Below, one piece after another: positions 42,907 to 51,312 of a stretch of DNA of 64,000 bases. Source of the DNA: an uncultured Jannaschia sp. (lineage in GTDB: Bacteria; Pseudomonadota; Alphaproteobacteria; Rhodobacterales; Rhodobacteraceae); assembly GCF_947494055.1 (NCBI RefSeq), contig NZ_CANLTR010000018.1, forward strand, positions 1-64,000. Direction: 5' to 3'. The stretch's first letter is position 1. The number at the start of each line of letters is the position of its first letter. The translations under genes and the position numbers were made by a program. The notes beneath the pieces are model-generated. The model was not told the DNA's origin, searched no databases, and saw only the letters and a list, made by a program, of their open reading frames with translations.

Positions 42907-43422
42907 ATGCCCGAGCAGGTCCAGAACGCCGACGAGACGCTGATCGACCCGATCACCAGCCATCCCGGCTGGGATCAGACCGAGTCGAAGATCTCCATCC
43001 ACGGACATCCGATCCACGCGATGACCGTCTCCTTCCCGGTCGCGCTGACCTTCTGCACCTTCGGGGCGGACCTGCTCTACTGGTGGACGGGCGATGCGTT
43101 CTGGGCGCGGGCCGGCATCTGGGCGGCGGGGACGGGGTTCCTGTTCGGGATGCTGGCCGGCTTCTCCGGGACGATGGAGCTTCTGTTCGTGTCGGGCATC
43201 CGGGCCCGCGCGGCGGCCTGGACGCATTTCATCATCGCGGTCCTGCTGCTGGCGCTTCTGGGCACGAACTGGGGCTATCGGCTCTACGGCTACGAGACGG
43301 CGGTGCTGCCCTACGGGCTGCTCCTGTCGAGCGTCTGCGTGCTCGTGGTGGCGGTCACCGGATGGCATGGCGGCAAGCTCGTCTTCGACTATCGGCTGGG
43401 AACTTCGAAGGGCAGCGACTGA
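42907..43422 (+). CDS. DUF2231 membrane protein
   Basis: This 171-residue protein has four hydrophobic helices and the HGHPIHAMTVSFPVALTFCT motif typical of DUF2231. The two His may bind haem or a metal, but the function is unknown. It is divergent from the oxidase genes, only 36 bp away, and its 3' end overlaps the convergent CopD-like gene by 34 bp. Confidence 0.82.
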   Translation: MPEQVQNADETLIDPITSHPGWDQTESKISIHGHPIHAMTVSFPVALTFCTFGADLLYWWTGDAFWARAGIWAAGTGFLFGMLAGFSGTMELLFVSGIRARAAAWTHFIIAVLLLALLGTNWGYRLYGYETAVLPYGLLLSSVCVLVVAVTGWHGGKLVFDYRLGTSKGSD

Positions 43423-43901
43423 TCCATCGGGGTCGTCAGCCAGCCGGGGAAGCGGACCTGCCCGAAATCCGGTTTCGCCGTGACGAGGCCGATCACCGCG
43501 AGGATCGGGACCATCACCCCGAACGTCAGCGGCAACGGGTTCGGCGGGCGATGAGTGCCGGACGTCTCGGCCACGCGGACCAGGATGTTGCCGAGCCAGG
43601 CATGGAACGCGACCATCGCCCCGACGAAGACGAGCTTGAGGAACAGCCACGGCACGAACACCTCGCGCAGGAAGATGAGCCAGGTGCCCGAGATGACGGC
43701 GATCACGGCCGCGGGCGTCATCAGGAGCGTGAAGGTGAGATGGGTCGAGCGGCGGACGCGCGTGTAATCCGCCTGCGCGATGGCCGGGTCGTGCAGCGCC
43801 AGCATCAGCGGCAGCGCGATCAGCGCCGCGCACCAGAGGGACAAGGCGGTGATGTGCAGCGCCTTCAGATGCGGCACGAGGACGGAGAGCGTCTCGATCA
43901 T
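43389..43901 (-). CDS. CopD/HemJ-like membrane protein
   Basis: This 170-residue four-helix membrane protein has the LKALHITALSLWCAALIALP segment and a second HLTFTLLMTPAAVIAVISG segment, each with a conserved His as in CopD- and HemJ-like proteins. FVPWLFLKLVFVGAMVAFHA continues the pattern. It may handle copper or haem for the oxidase encoded nearby. Its start overlaps the stop of the upstream ctaG-like gene by 4 bp. Confidence 0.75.
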   Translation of the reverse strand: MIETLSVLVPHLKALHITALSLWCAALIALPLMLALHDPAIAQADYTRVRRSTHLTFTLLMTPAAVIAVISGTWLIFLREVFVPWLFLKLVFVGAMVAFHAWLGNILVRVAETSGTHRPPNPLPLTFGVMVPILAVIGLVTAKPDFGQVRFPGWLTTPMDQSLPFEVPSR

Positions 43902-44596
43902 GCCGGCGCCTGCCGGAGCGCGGTCCAGCCGCGCCGCGCCACGAGGAACGCCACGACCGCGTAGGGCAGGCCCGCCGGGACCCACATCAGGAGCCCGCCG
44001 AGCTGCTGATCGCCCAGCGGGGTGAGGCCCCAGGCGAAGGGAGCGAGCAGATGCGCCTCGTAGAGCGGCCGGGGCGCGAAGGTCAGGATCGCGCCGAGCA
44101 TCCCCATCTGCGCGAAGCCCGCCACGATCAGCGTCATCGCCTCCACCGGGGCACGCCCGGATGCGAGGACGGCGCGCCAGAACCAGATCGCGGTGCCCAG
44201 AAGCGTCAGCTGCATCAGCCAGTAGATGCCCACATGCGAGAGCGCGAGGTCGTAGGCGGCGGGCCAGTGCCAGGCCCAGAGCGCGCCGCTCGACACGGCG
44301 AGGGCCAATGCGGGGGCGCCCGTCGCCCGCGGCCCCGTGGTCCGGGCGAGGAGCGGTGCGGCGACGGCCACGAGCAGGACGTGATGCACCACCCGGGCGG
44401 AGAAGAGCGCCGAGGACAGCGCGCAGAGCGGCGAGACGAAGGCGACGAAAAGAACGGCCACGGCCAGGCGCCCCGAAACCGACCGGCGAACGGCCACCAG
44501 AAGAAGCGCGAGGGCGGCGAGCAGGACGGGGTCGAGGTTCCAGCGCGTCCAGAGCTCCGCCGGCACCGGCGCTGCGCCGCAATAGATTTGGTTCAT
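43898..44596 (-). CDS. CtaG-type cytochrome oxidase assembly protein
   Basis: This 232-residue polytopic membrane protein of the caa3-CtaG family is recognisable from the RVVHHVLLVAVAAPLLART and GALWAWHWPAAYDLALSHV segments and from APRPLYEAHLLAPFAWGLTP followed by LGDQQLGGLLMWVPAGLPY. These contain conserved histidines and a tryptophan-rich loop. It is thought to deliver copper to oxidases. The ATG at 44596 begins the protein; the frame is open to 44743 without coding character. Confidence 0.8.
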   Translation of the reverse strand: MNQIYCGAAPVPAELWTRWNLDPVLLAALALLLVAVRRSVSGRLAVAVLFVAFVSPLCALSSALFSARVVHHVLLVAVAAPLLARTTGPRATGAPALALAVSSGALWAWHWPAAYDLALSHVGIYWLMQLTLLGTAIWFWRAVLASGRAPVEAMTLIVAGFAQMGMLGAILTFAPRPLYEAHLLAPFAWGLTPLGDQQLGGLLMWVPAGLPYAVVAFLVARRGWTALRQAPA

Positions 44597-44961
44597 AACG
44601 TGTCCGTCGTACACTCGGGGGCTGTATGAGAAGGCACCGATCCCGCCGCGAGGTCCATTCCATTCTTTGCGATCGGGGCATGAAATGAAGCGTCGCGGCC
44701 TTCCGACGGCCCAATTCGACGCCCGACAGGCTTGGAACCCCACGCTTCCCGGCCGCGCGAGGGGTGGACGGCCCCGCCAGACCGGGCCCTCTTCTCTTCG
44801 GTCTCGTGCATCCGGACGCCGTTGCAGGACGTGTCGGGGGCGGAACAGCGCGCGGACGAGTTCGCCGGGCCGAATGCCGGGTCGGCGACTTCGACATGGA
44901 CAGCGGCGCGAGATACTGCGAATCTGTCCCTCATGAATATTTCACGCACCCCGAGCCTGTC
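44597..44961. other. divergent regulatory stretch without a gene
   Basis: These 365 bp between the CtaG-like and the hydrolase genes hold no supported gene. Open frames exist in several directions but show no family similarity. Confidence 0.45.
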
Positions 44962-45486
44962 ATGCGTCTGATCCGGCTCCTCCCGATCGCAGCCTGCGCT
45001 TCGCTGGCAAGCCTCGCCATCTGGGCGCTGAACCATGCGACGGCGCCTGCTGGCACGTCGACGCCAATGTTGTCCGGGTACGTCGCGGCGGCGGCGGCGG
45101 ATCAGCCGCCATATCTTCCGGGGGCGCGGGCCTGTCTCGCAGAGGCCGTCTATTTCGAGACCCAGGGCACGTCGCTCAAGGCTGGCCAGGCGGTCGCGCA
45201 TGTCGTGCTCAATCGTCGGGAGCACGACGAGTTTCCGCAAAGCGTCTGTGCCGTGGTGGGAGACGGTTGCCAGTTCTCCTATCAGTGCGACGGGAAGCCC
45301 GAGCGGATGGCCGATCCCGAGGAACGCGACAGGGCGTTCCGTGCGGCCGAGACGGTGCTCGAGGGGCAGGTCACGGACCCGACCGACGGCGCGCTCTACT
45401 TCCGGGCCGAGGATGCTGCGGCCGTGGACTGGTTCGAAACGCTGGACCGGACCGTGGAGATCGGCGGCAACATCTTCTACCGCTGA
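44962..45486 (+). CDS. cell wall hydrolase (SleB-type Hydrolase_2)
   Basis: This 174-residue exported protein has an N-terminal signal (MRLIRLLPIAACASLASLAI) and a Hydrolase_2 domain: ARACLAEAVYFETQGTSLKA with the catalytic Glu, VAHVVLNRREHDEFPQSVC, and CQFSYQCDG. It probably cleaves peptidoglycan. The start at 44962 was chosen because it gives a signal peptide; the frame is open to 44764. It stands alone. Confidence 0.85.
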   Translation: MRLIRLLPIAACASLASLAIWALNHATAPAGTSTPMLSGYVAAAAADQPPYLPGARACLAEAVYFETQGTSLKAGQAVAHVVLNRREHDEFPQSVCAVVGDGCQFSYQCDGKPERMADPEERDRAFRAAETVLEGQVTDPTDGALYFRAEDAAAVDWFETLDRTVEIGGNIFYR

Positions 45487-45491
45487 GTTTC

Positions 45492-45506
45492 CGGGTCTTC
45501 GACCCG
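45492..45506 (+). terminator. possible terminator after the hydrolase gene
   Basis: CGGGTC, TTC loop and GACCCG form a 6-bp stem five bases after the stop codon. There is no T-run. Confidence 0.35.
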
Positions 45507-45683
45507 AATGCAGGGCGGTTTGCAGCGCGGACGTTGCGACCCGACCGTCCGTCCGCGCCGGCTGTTCCGATGGCGTAGGTTCTTACATCCGGTAGCGCCC
45601 GCAACGGGCGCCTTGGTCTGCTCCGCTCTCAGGCTCGGCGTCGGCGGTCTGCAGGTCGCTTCCGTTCCGACGTCGCGGCGTGG

Positions 45684-46769
45684 TCAGAGCGTTCGGCCGT
45701 CCTCGGCGAAGACGTGGATATTCGCGGGGTCGAACCAGATTTCGATTTCGCGGGGCACGTCGTGCTGCCCGTTGACGGCGATGATGAGGCGCTGCTTTCC
45801 CGGCGTCTGCGCGTAGACGAGGGTCTGGCCCCCGAGGCTTTCCTGCAGGTTCGTGTGGATATCGGTCATCGTCTGCATCCCCGGCCGCGGGTCGAGGCGC
45901 ATGTGCTCGGGGCGCAGGCCGATCGTCGTGGTCGACCCCTCGGTCAGACCGGGCACGGGCCGGGGGAGCGTCACCGTCTGGCCGTCGATGTCCAGGATCG
46001 GACGATCGCCGTCCCGGCCCGTGACCCGCGCGGTCAGGAAGTTCATGTGCGGCGAGCCGATGAAGCCCGCGACGAAGCGGTTGGCCGGCCTGTTGTAGAG
46101 GTCGAGCGGCGCGCCGACCTGCATGATGTGGCCGTCCTTCAGCACCACGATCTTGTCGGCCATCGTCATCGCCTCGACCTGATCGTGGGTGACGTAGATC
46201 ATCGTGTTGCCGAGGTCGCGGTGCAGCTCCGCGATCTCGACCCGCATCTGCACCCGCAGCTCCGCGTCGAGGTTCGAGAGCGGCTCGTCGAACAGGAACA
46301 CCTTGGGCTCACGCACGATGGCCCGCCCGATCGCCACGCGCTGTCGCTGGCCGCCCGAGAGCTGCTTCGGCTTGCGGTCGAGGAGCGGGGTGATCTGCAG
46401 GATGTTCGCCGCGTGCTCGACCTTCCGGCGGATCGTATCCTTCGCGGCGCCGGCCGTCTCCAGCCCGAAGGCGAGGTTCTTGTAGACCGACATGTGCGGG
46501 TAGAGCGCGTAGGACTGGAACACCATCGCCATGCCGCGCTCGGAGGCGGCGACGTCGTTCACGCGCCGCCCGTCGAGGAGGAGGTCGCCGCCCGAGATCG
46601 GTTCCAGCCCCGCGATCATCCGCAGGAGCGTGGACTTGCCGCAGCCGGAGGGGCCGACGAAGACCACGAACTCGCCGGGTTCGATCTGCAGGTCGATGCC
46701 GTGGATGACCTCGGCCGCCCCGTAGCGCTTGACGAAGTTCTGCAGTGCGATGGACGTTGCCTGACTCAT
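45684..46769 (-). CDS. UgpC/MalK-type sugar ABC transporter ATPase
   Basis: This 361-residue ATPase has Walker A (VGPSGCGKSTLLRMIAGLE), signature (LSGGQRQRVAIGRAIVREP), Walker B (VFLFDEPLSNLDAELR) and the H-loop VTHDQVEAM. A C-terminal TOBE/regulatory domain (IGLRPEHMRLDPRPG) is typical of the MalK group. It is the last gene of the operon, after the oxidoreductase, and energises the MalF/MalG permeases. Confidence 0.9.
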   Translation of the reverse strand: MSQATSIALQNFVKRYGAAEVIHGIDLQIEPGEFVVFVGPSGCGKSTLLRMIAGLEPISGGDLLLDGRRVNDVAASERGMAMVFQSYALYPHMSVYKNLAFGLETAGAAKDTIRRKVEHAANILQITPLLDRKPKQLSGGQRQRVAIGRAIVREPKVFLFDEPLSNLDAELRVQMRVEIAELHRDLGNTMIYVTHDQVEAMTMADKIVVLKDGHIMQVGAPLDLYNRPANRFVAGFIGSPHMNFLTARVTGRDGDRPILDIDGQTVTLPRPVPGLTEGSTTTIGLRPEHMRLDPRPGMQTMTDIHTNLQESLGGQTLVYAQTPGKQRLIIAVNGQHDVPREIEIWFDPANIHVFAEDGRTL

Positions 46770-47848
46770 GCCGCATTCCCTCGCGCCTGTTGCGGCCAGC
46801 CCGCCCGGCCCGGATCGGCGTCGGGCAGGGGCAGGGTGACCTCGCGGCCCGTCTCGGCCGACATGTAGAAGGCGGTCAGCAGCGCGATGGCGTCGCGCGC
46901 ATCCGCGACCGAGACGGGCGGCGGCGCGCCGGTCTCGAGCGCGTGGTGGAAGGCGCGCATCTGGCCGGTGAAGCGGTTGCCGGGATCGGGCAGCGACGCG
47001 ACGAGCGCGCCGATCTTCGCCCGGATCTCCGGGTCGCGGATGGTCATCTTCCAGGGCCCCTTGCCGACCGCGTAGGGCTCCCGCGTGGATTCGAAGGTGA
47101 CGTTCTCGAAGGCGAGGAACAGGCGGGAATACTCGTCCTGGCTCGCCACGTTCGCGGTGAGCGCGCCGAGCGCGCCGGAGGCGAAACGCAGCGAGGCGGT
47201 GGCCGTGTCCTCGGTCTCGATGTCGTGGGCGCGGGTCGTCAGACGCCCGAACACCGCTTCCACCGGCCCCATCAGCCAGGTCATCATGTCGTGGATGTGG
47301 ATGGCATGCGTGGTCATCGTGCCGCCGAGTTCGGTCTTCCACGTTCCCCGCCAGGGAATCGCGTAGTAGTCGGCGTCGCGGAACCAGAAGGTTTCCGCCG
47401 TCGCGGCGAGCGGCTTGCCGGCGAGGCCCGCATCCACGATGGCCCGCGCGGTCATCGCGCCGGCGCCGTAGCGGTACTGGAAGATCGGCATCAGGTGGCC
47501 GGGCGACCGCGCCTCCGCCTCCGCCATCGCGTCGATGTCGCGGAGCGAGCCGGCGAGCGGCTTCTCGCAGATGACGTGCTTGCCCGCGTCCAGTGCGGCC
47601 AGCACCTGCGGCAGGTGCAGCGCCGGCGGCGTGCAGATGTCGACGATGTCGATGTCGTCGCGCGCGAGAAGGGCGTCGAAATCCTTCGTCCCCTCCACCC
47701 CGTAGGCCGCGCGGGCGGCGTCGAGCCGCGTGTCGTCGAGGTCGCAGACGGCGGCGAGCTCGAACTGGTCGGGCAGCGCGGCCCATGCCTCGTCGATATG
47801 GCCGCGGCCCACGCCGAGGCCGATGGTTGCGACGCGATAGGTGCTCAT
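46766..47848 (-). CDS. Gfo/Idh/MocA-family oxidoreductase
   Basis: This 360-residue NAD(P)-dependent sugar or polyol dehydrogenase has an N-terminal Rossmann fold (VATIGLGVGRGHIDEAW), the cofactor-contact motif HVICEKPLAGS and the catalytic-domain segment GTMTTHAIHIHDMMTWLMG. It lies within the transporter operon and overlaps the ATPase gene by 4 bp, so it probably oxidises the imported substrate. The substrate is unknown. Confidence 0.85.
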   Translation of the reverse strand: MSTYRVATIGLGVGRGHIDEAWAALPDQFELAAVCDLDDTRLDAARAAYGVEGTKDFDALLARDDIDIVDICTPPALHLPQVLAALDAGKHVICEKPLAGSLRDIDAMAEAEARSPGHLMPIFQYRYGAGAMTARAIVDAGLAGKPLAATAETFWFRDADYYAIPWRGTWKTELGGTMTTHAIHIHDMMTWLMGPVEAVFGRLTTRAHDIETEDTATASLRFASGALGALTANVASQDEYSRLFLAFENVTFESTREPYAVGKGPWKMTIRDPEIRAKIGALVASLPDPGNRFTGQMRAFHHALETGAPPPVSVADARDAIALLTAFYMSAETGREVTLPLPDADPGRAGWPQQARGNAA

Positions 47849-47901
47849 GCCCGGAACTCCGCGATTTCCCGCGCGTCGCGCGCAGGTTGCTTGTTGTTGA
47901 T

Positions 47902-47920
47902 GGCCGCCCCCGGGGCGGTC
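47902..47920 (-). terminator. intraoperon hairpin between permease and oxidoreductase genes
   Basis: CCGCCCC and GGGGCGG (47904-47910 and 47912-47918) form a tight stem, extended by one G-U and one G-C pair. No T-run is present, so it may only dampen downstream expression or protect the upstream mRNA. Confidence 0.35.
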
Positions 47921-47933
47921 TCTCCGCGACCGG

Positions 47934-48809
47934 TCATTTCATCCCCGTCGTCGCGATGCCCTCGATCAGCAGGCGCTGGAAGAAGACGAAGAACAGGAAG
48001 ACCGGCAGCAGCGACAGGATCGACATCGCGAACAGCGCCGACCAGTTCGAGGTGCCCGTCGAGTCGATGAAGCTGCGAAGGCCCAGCTGCACCGTGTACT
48101 GGCTCATCTCGTTAAGATAGATGAGCGGTCCGAAGAAGTCGTCCCAGGTCCACAGGAAGGTGAAGATCGCCGCCGTCGCCAGAACCGGCATGGAGAGCGG
48201 CAGGATGATCTTCCAGTAGATGCGGAACGGCGAGCAGCCATCCATGCGCGCCGCCTCGTCGAGCTCGCGCGGGATGCCGCGGAAGAACTGCACCATCAGG
48301 AAGATGAAGAACGCGTCCGTGGCGAGGAACTTCGGCACCACGAGCGGCAGGATGGTGTTCACCCAGCCCATGTTCAGGAACAGCACGTATTGGGGGATCA
48401 GCGTGACGTGGTAGGGCAGCATCAGCGTGCCCAGCATCAGCGCGAACCAGAAGTTCCGCATCGGGAAGGCGAGCCGTGCGAAGGCGAAGGCCGCGAGCGA
48501 GCAGGCGATCACGTTGCCCACGACCGACAGGATCGAGATGACGAGGCTGTTCCAGAAGAACTGTCCGAAGGAGACGCGGAGCGCGAACCAGCCCTCGGGA
48601 TAGGCCTCGATGCGGACCTGCGAGGGCAGGAGCGAGGTGGAGTTGAAGATCTCCTGCGACGGGCGGAACGAGGCCGAGAGCATCCACAGGATCGGATAGA
48701 GCATCAGGAACGAGATGCCGACGAGGACGAGGTGGATGAGCACCGATTGCCAGACCGGCCGTCCGGGCGCTCGGGGCTCCTCCATGGGCGTGAGCGCGGC
48801 GTCAGTCAT
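47934..48809 (-). CDS. maltose-type ABC transporter permease (MalG-like)
   Basis: This 291-residue permease has six membrane helices. The EAA loop reads ELDEAARMDGCSPFRIYWKI followed by ILPLSMPVLAT, matching the MalG group. It pairs with the upstream MalF-like permease, whose gene it overlaps by 8 bp. Confidence 0.9.
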   Translation of the reverse strand: MTDAALTPMEEPRAPGRPVWQSVLIHLVLVGISFLMLYPILWMLSASFRPSQEIFNSTSLLPSQVRIEAYPEGWFALRVSFGQFFWNSLVISILSVVGNVIACSLAAFAFARLAFPMRNFWFALMLGTLMLPYHVTLIPQYVLFLNMGWVNTILPLVVPKFLATDAFFIFLMVQFFRGIPRELDEAARMDGCSPFRIYWKIILPLSMPVLATAAIFTFLWTWDDFFGPLIYLNEMSQYTVQLGLRSFIDSTGTSNWSALFAMSILSLLPVFLFFVFFQRLLIEGIATTGMK

Positions 48810-49758
48810 CGTAATGCACCCAATACCGAGCGGTCAGGAACGAGAAGGCGGTGAAGAAGGCGATGATGACGAGCAGGATCCAGGCCAGCGCCGAGGCATA
48901 GCCCATCCGGAAGTATCCGAACGCCTCCTGATAGAGATAGAGCGTGTAGAACAGCGTCGCATCGATCGGCCCGCCGGTGCCGCCGGAGATGATGAAGGCG
49001 GGGGTGAAGGCCTTGAACGCCTCGATCGTCTGCACGACCGCGTTGAAGAAGATCACCGGCGTCAGGAGCGGCAACGTGATGCGCCAGAACTGCCGGACCT
49101 TGGAGGCGCCGTCCATCTCCGCCGCCTCGTAGATGTCGCCCGGGATCTGGCGCAGGCCGGCGAGGAAGATGATCATCGGGCTGCCGAACTGCCAGATCGC
49201 CAGGATGACGAGCGTGTAGAGCGCCGTGTCGGGCGTCGAGATCCAGGACGGCCCGTCGATGCCGAACTGCCCCAGAATGCCGTTCACCAGCCCGTCGCCC
49301 GAAAAGAGCTGCCGCCACAGGATCGCGATGGCGACCGAGGTGCCCAGAAGCGAGGGCAGGTAGAAGATCGCGCGGTAGAGCGTCAGGCCCTTCAGCCCGC
49401 GGTTCAGCATGACCGCGATGCCGAGCGCGAAGGCGAGCTTCAGCGGCACCGACAGCAGCACGAAGGTCAGCGTCACCCGGACCGAGGCCGCGAATTTGGG
49501 GTCGTTGGTCGCGATCCGGGTGTAGTTGTCGAGACCCGTCCAGCGCGGGGCGCCGATCAGGTCGTAATCGGTGAAGCTCAGGTAGAGCGAATAGAGCGCC
49601 GGCCCCAGCGTGAGGACGAGGAAGCCCGCGAGCCACGGAAACAGGAATACGTAGGCCGCGCCCGCCGGCCCGATGCCGCGCACGAGCCGCTGTCGCAGCG
49701 TCGGGCGGACATTGGGCACGGGGCCGAGCCCGGACATGACGTCCGAGGTCTGTGGCAT
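48802..49758 (-). CDS. maltose-type ABC transporter permease (MalF-like)
   Basis: This 318-residue permease has six membrane helices (AAYVFLFPWLAGFLVLTLGP near the start) and the EAA loop DIYEAAEMDGASKVRQFWRI followed by LPLLTPVIFF. It sits directly after the binding-protein gene. A normal MalF-type partner for MalG. Confidence 0.9.
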   Translation of the reverse strand: MPQTSDVMSGLGPVPNVRPTLRQRLVRGIGPAGAAYVFLFPWLAGFLVLTLGPALYSLYLSFTDYDLIGAPRWTGLDNYTRIATNDPKFAASVRVTLTFVLLSVPLKLAFALGIAVMLNRGLKGLTLYRAIFYLPSLLGTSVAIAILWRQLFSGDGLVNGILGQFGIDGPSWISTPDTALYTLVILAIWQFGSPMIIFLAGLRQIPGDIYEAAEMDGASKVRQFWRITLPLLTPVIFFNAVVQTIEAFKAFTPAFIISGGTGGPIDATLFYTLYLYQEAFGYFRMGYASALAWILLVIIAFFTAFSFLTARYWVHYDD

Positions 49759-49792
49759 GGGATCGCTCCTCTGCTCGGGGCCGGCGCGGAGA

Positions 49793-51079
49793 TCAGCGCG
49801 ACAGGATCGACTGGGCTTCGCTCACCAGCTGCTCGGCGCCTTCCGCCGGGGTCTGCTGACCGAAGGCGACCTGCTCGCTCACGCGGATCAGGAGCGCCTC
49901 GACCTCGCCCGCGCCGGCCGGCGGCGGCGGCGGCAGCGGCCCGGCCAGATCGCCGAGGTTCTCGATGTATTCGAGCTGCGCCTGGTCCGCCTCGTTGAGC
50001 TTGGGCGCAAGCTCTTCGCGCGCGACGGTCGATTCCGGCACGCCGCGCTCGACCTCGAGGACCTCGACCGCTTCGGGGTTGGTCACGAAATAGTCGATGA
50101 AGGCCGCGGCGGCCTCCGGGTTCTCGGCGCTCGAGGAGACCGAGAAAAGCTGCGACGGCTTGCGGTAATGCCCGCCCGTCGCGCCCTCCTCGATCAGCGG
50201 CAGCGGGATCATGGTGATCGTCGAGTCGTTCAGCTCCCGGTAGCCGGTCAGCTGGTTGGAATGGGCGAAGCTGACCGGGGCCTGGCCCAGCGTGACCGCG
50301 GACGTCTCGATGGAGCGCTGGTAGAGCGCCTGCTGGTCGGGCGGTACGGTCACGCCCCGCTCGCGCAGGTCGGCCCACATCTCGAACCATTCGGTCGCGT
50401 CCTCGACGGTGAAGCCGAGCTCCCCGTCGTCGGTATAGAGCGGCGTGCCGCGCTGACGCAGCCAGTTCTCGAGCTGCGGCTCGTGGCCGGAGGCGTCGTG
50501 CATGCCGTATTCGTAATCGGTCGCCTCGACGACCTGCATCACCGCGTCGGCCATCGCATCGTAGGTCATCGCCCCGGTCGGCACTTCGAGGCCCGCGGCC
50601 TCGAACGCGTCGGCGTCGATCATCGTGGCGGAGGAGTTCGCGCCGAGGCTCACGCCGTAGAGCCCGTCATCGACCATGCCGCCCTGCAGGCTGGCCTCCT
50701 CGAACCCTTCGAGGGGTAGCGCGTCGTTGCGGTATTCGCTCAGATCCGCGAGCGCGCCGCGGCGGGCGTATTCGAAGATGTAGCGGTAATCCATCTGGAT
50801 GACGTCGGGCGCGTTGCGGCCTGCGACCTGCGTGGCGAGACGGGTCCAGTAATCCGCCCATCCGACCGTCTCGCCCTCGATGGTGACGTTCGGGTTCTCG
50901 GCCATGTACTGGTCGGCAACGGCGTAGGTCCGCTCGGCCCGCGGGGTCGACCCCCACCAGAACAGGCGCAGGTTCGCATCTTCCTGAGCGGCGGCGATCG
51001 TCGGCGCGACGAGGCTCGACAGGGTCAGCGCGGCGGTTCCGGCAAGCAGCGCCCGGCGGTCCGGCTTCGTGTATGACAC
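49793..51079 (-). CDS. extracellular sugar-binding protein of a maltose-type ABC transporter
   Basis: This 428-residue family-1 solute-binding protein starts at a GTG (51079) with GGGAGGA upstream. The N-terminus MSYTKPDRRALLAGTAALT, with its Arg-Arg pair before a hydrophobic stretch ending APTIAAAQ, looks like a Tat-type signal. NAPDVIQMDYRYIFEYARRG and the late KPSQLFSVSSSAENPEAAAA segment follow the family pattern. It opens a five-gene operon; the substrate could be a rare sugar, polyol or glycoside. Confidence 0.87.
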   Translation of the reverse strand: MSYTKPDRRALLAGTAALTLSSLVAPTIAAAQEDANLRLFWWGSTPRAERTYAVADQYMAENPNVTIEGETVGWADYWTRLATQVAGRNAPDVIQMDYRYIFEYARRGALADLSEYRNDALPLEGFEEASLQGGMVDDGLYGVSLGANSSATMIDADAFEAAGLEVPTGAMTYDAMADAVMQVVEATDYEYGMHDASGHEPQLENWLRQRGTPLYTDDGELGFTVEDATEWFEMWADLRERGVTVPPDQQALYQRSIETSAVTLGQAPVSFAHSNQLTGYRELNDSTITMIPLPLIEEGATGGHYRKPSQLFSVSSSAENPEAAAAFIDYFVTNPEAVEVLEVERGVPESTVAREELAPKLNEADQAQLEYIENLGDLAGPLPPPPPAGAGEVEALLIRVSEQVAFGQQTPAEGAEQLVSEAQSILSR

Positions 51080-51221
51080 GCGTGGTTCCTCCCATTTGAC
51101 GGCCCGCCATTCGGCGCGGCCGGTTGGTGTCAGCTCGCGGTTCCTCCCCCGCGACGCGAGTGCCGTCCCCGACCCCGCGACCCCATCCAAGCAGGCTCCG
51201 CGCCACGAATCAAGCCGTATG

Positions 51222-51248
51222 TTACCGATTGGTAGGAAACTCTGGTAA
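51222..51248. promoter_or_regulatory. candidate operator between the divergent sugar genes
   Basis: TACCGATTGGTA (51223-51234) is a 12-bp inverted repeat with arms TACC and GGTA. A further GGTAA lies at 51244-51248, so TTACC at 51222-51226 has two possible partners. No regulator gene is adjacent. Confidence 0.4.
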
Positions 51249-51312
51249 TTTGCTGAACGGAGCGATTATGAATGCCTCGACGATCCGATTTCGCGACACG
51301 GGAGGAACGGGG

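Noticed and set aside
49793..51190. Binding protein starting at 51190
   Set aside because: The GTG at 51079 has a strong ribosome site and begins a proper signal peptide.
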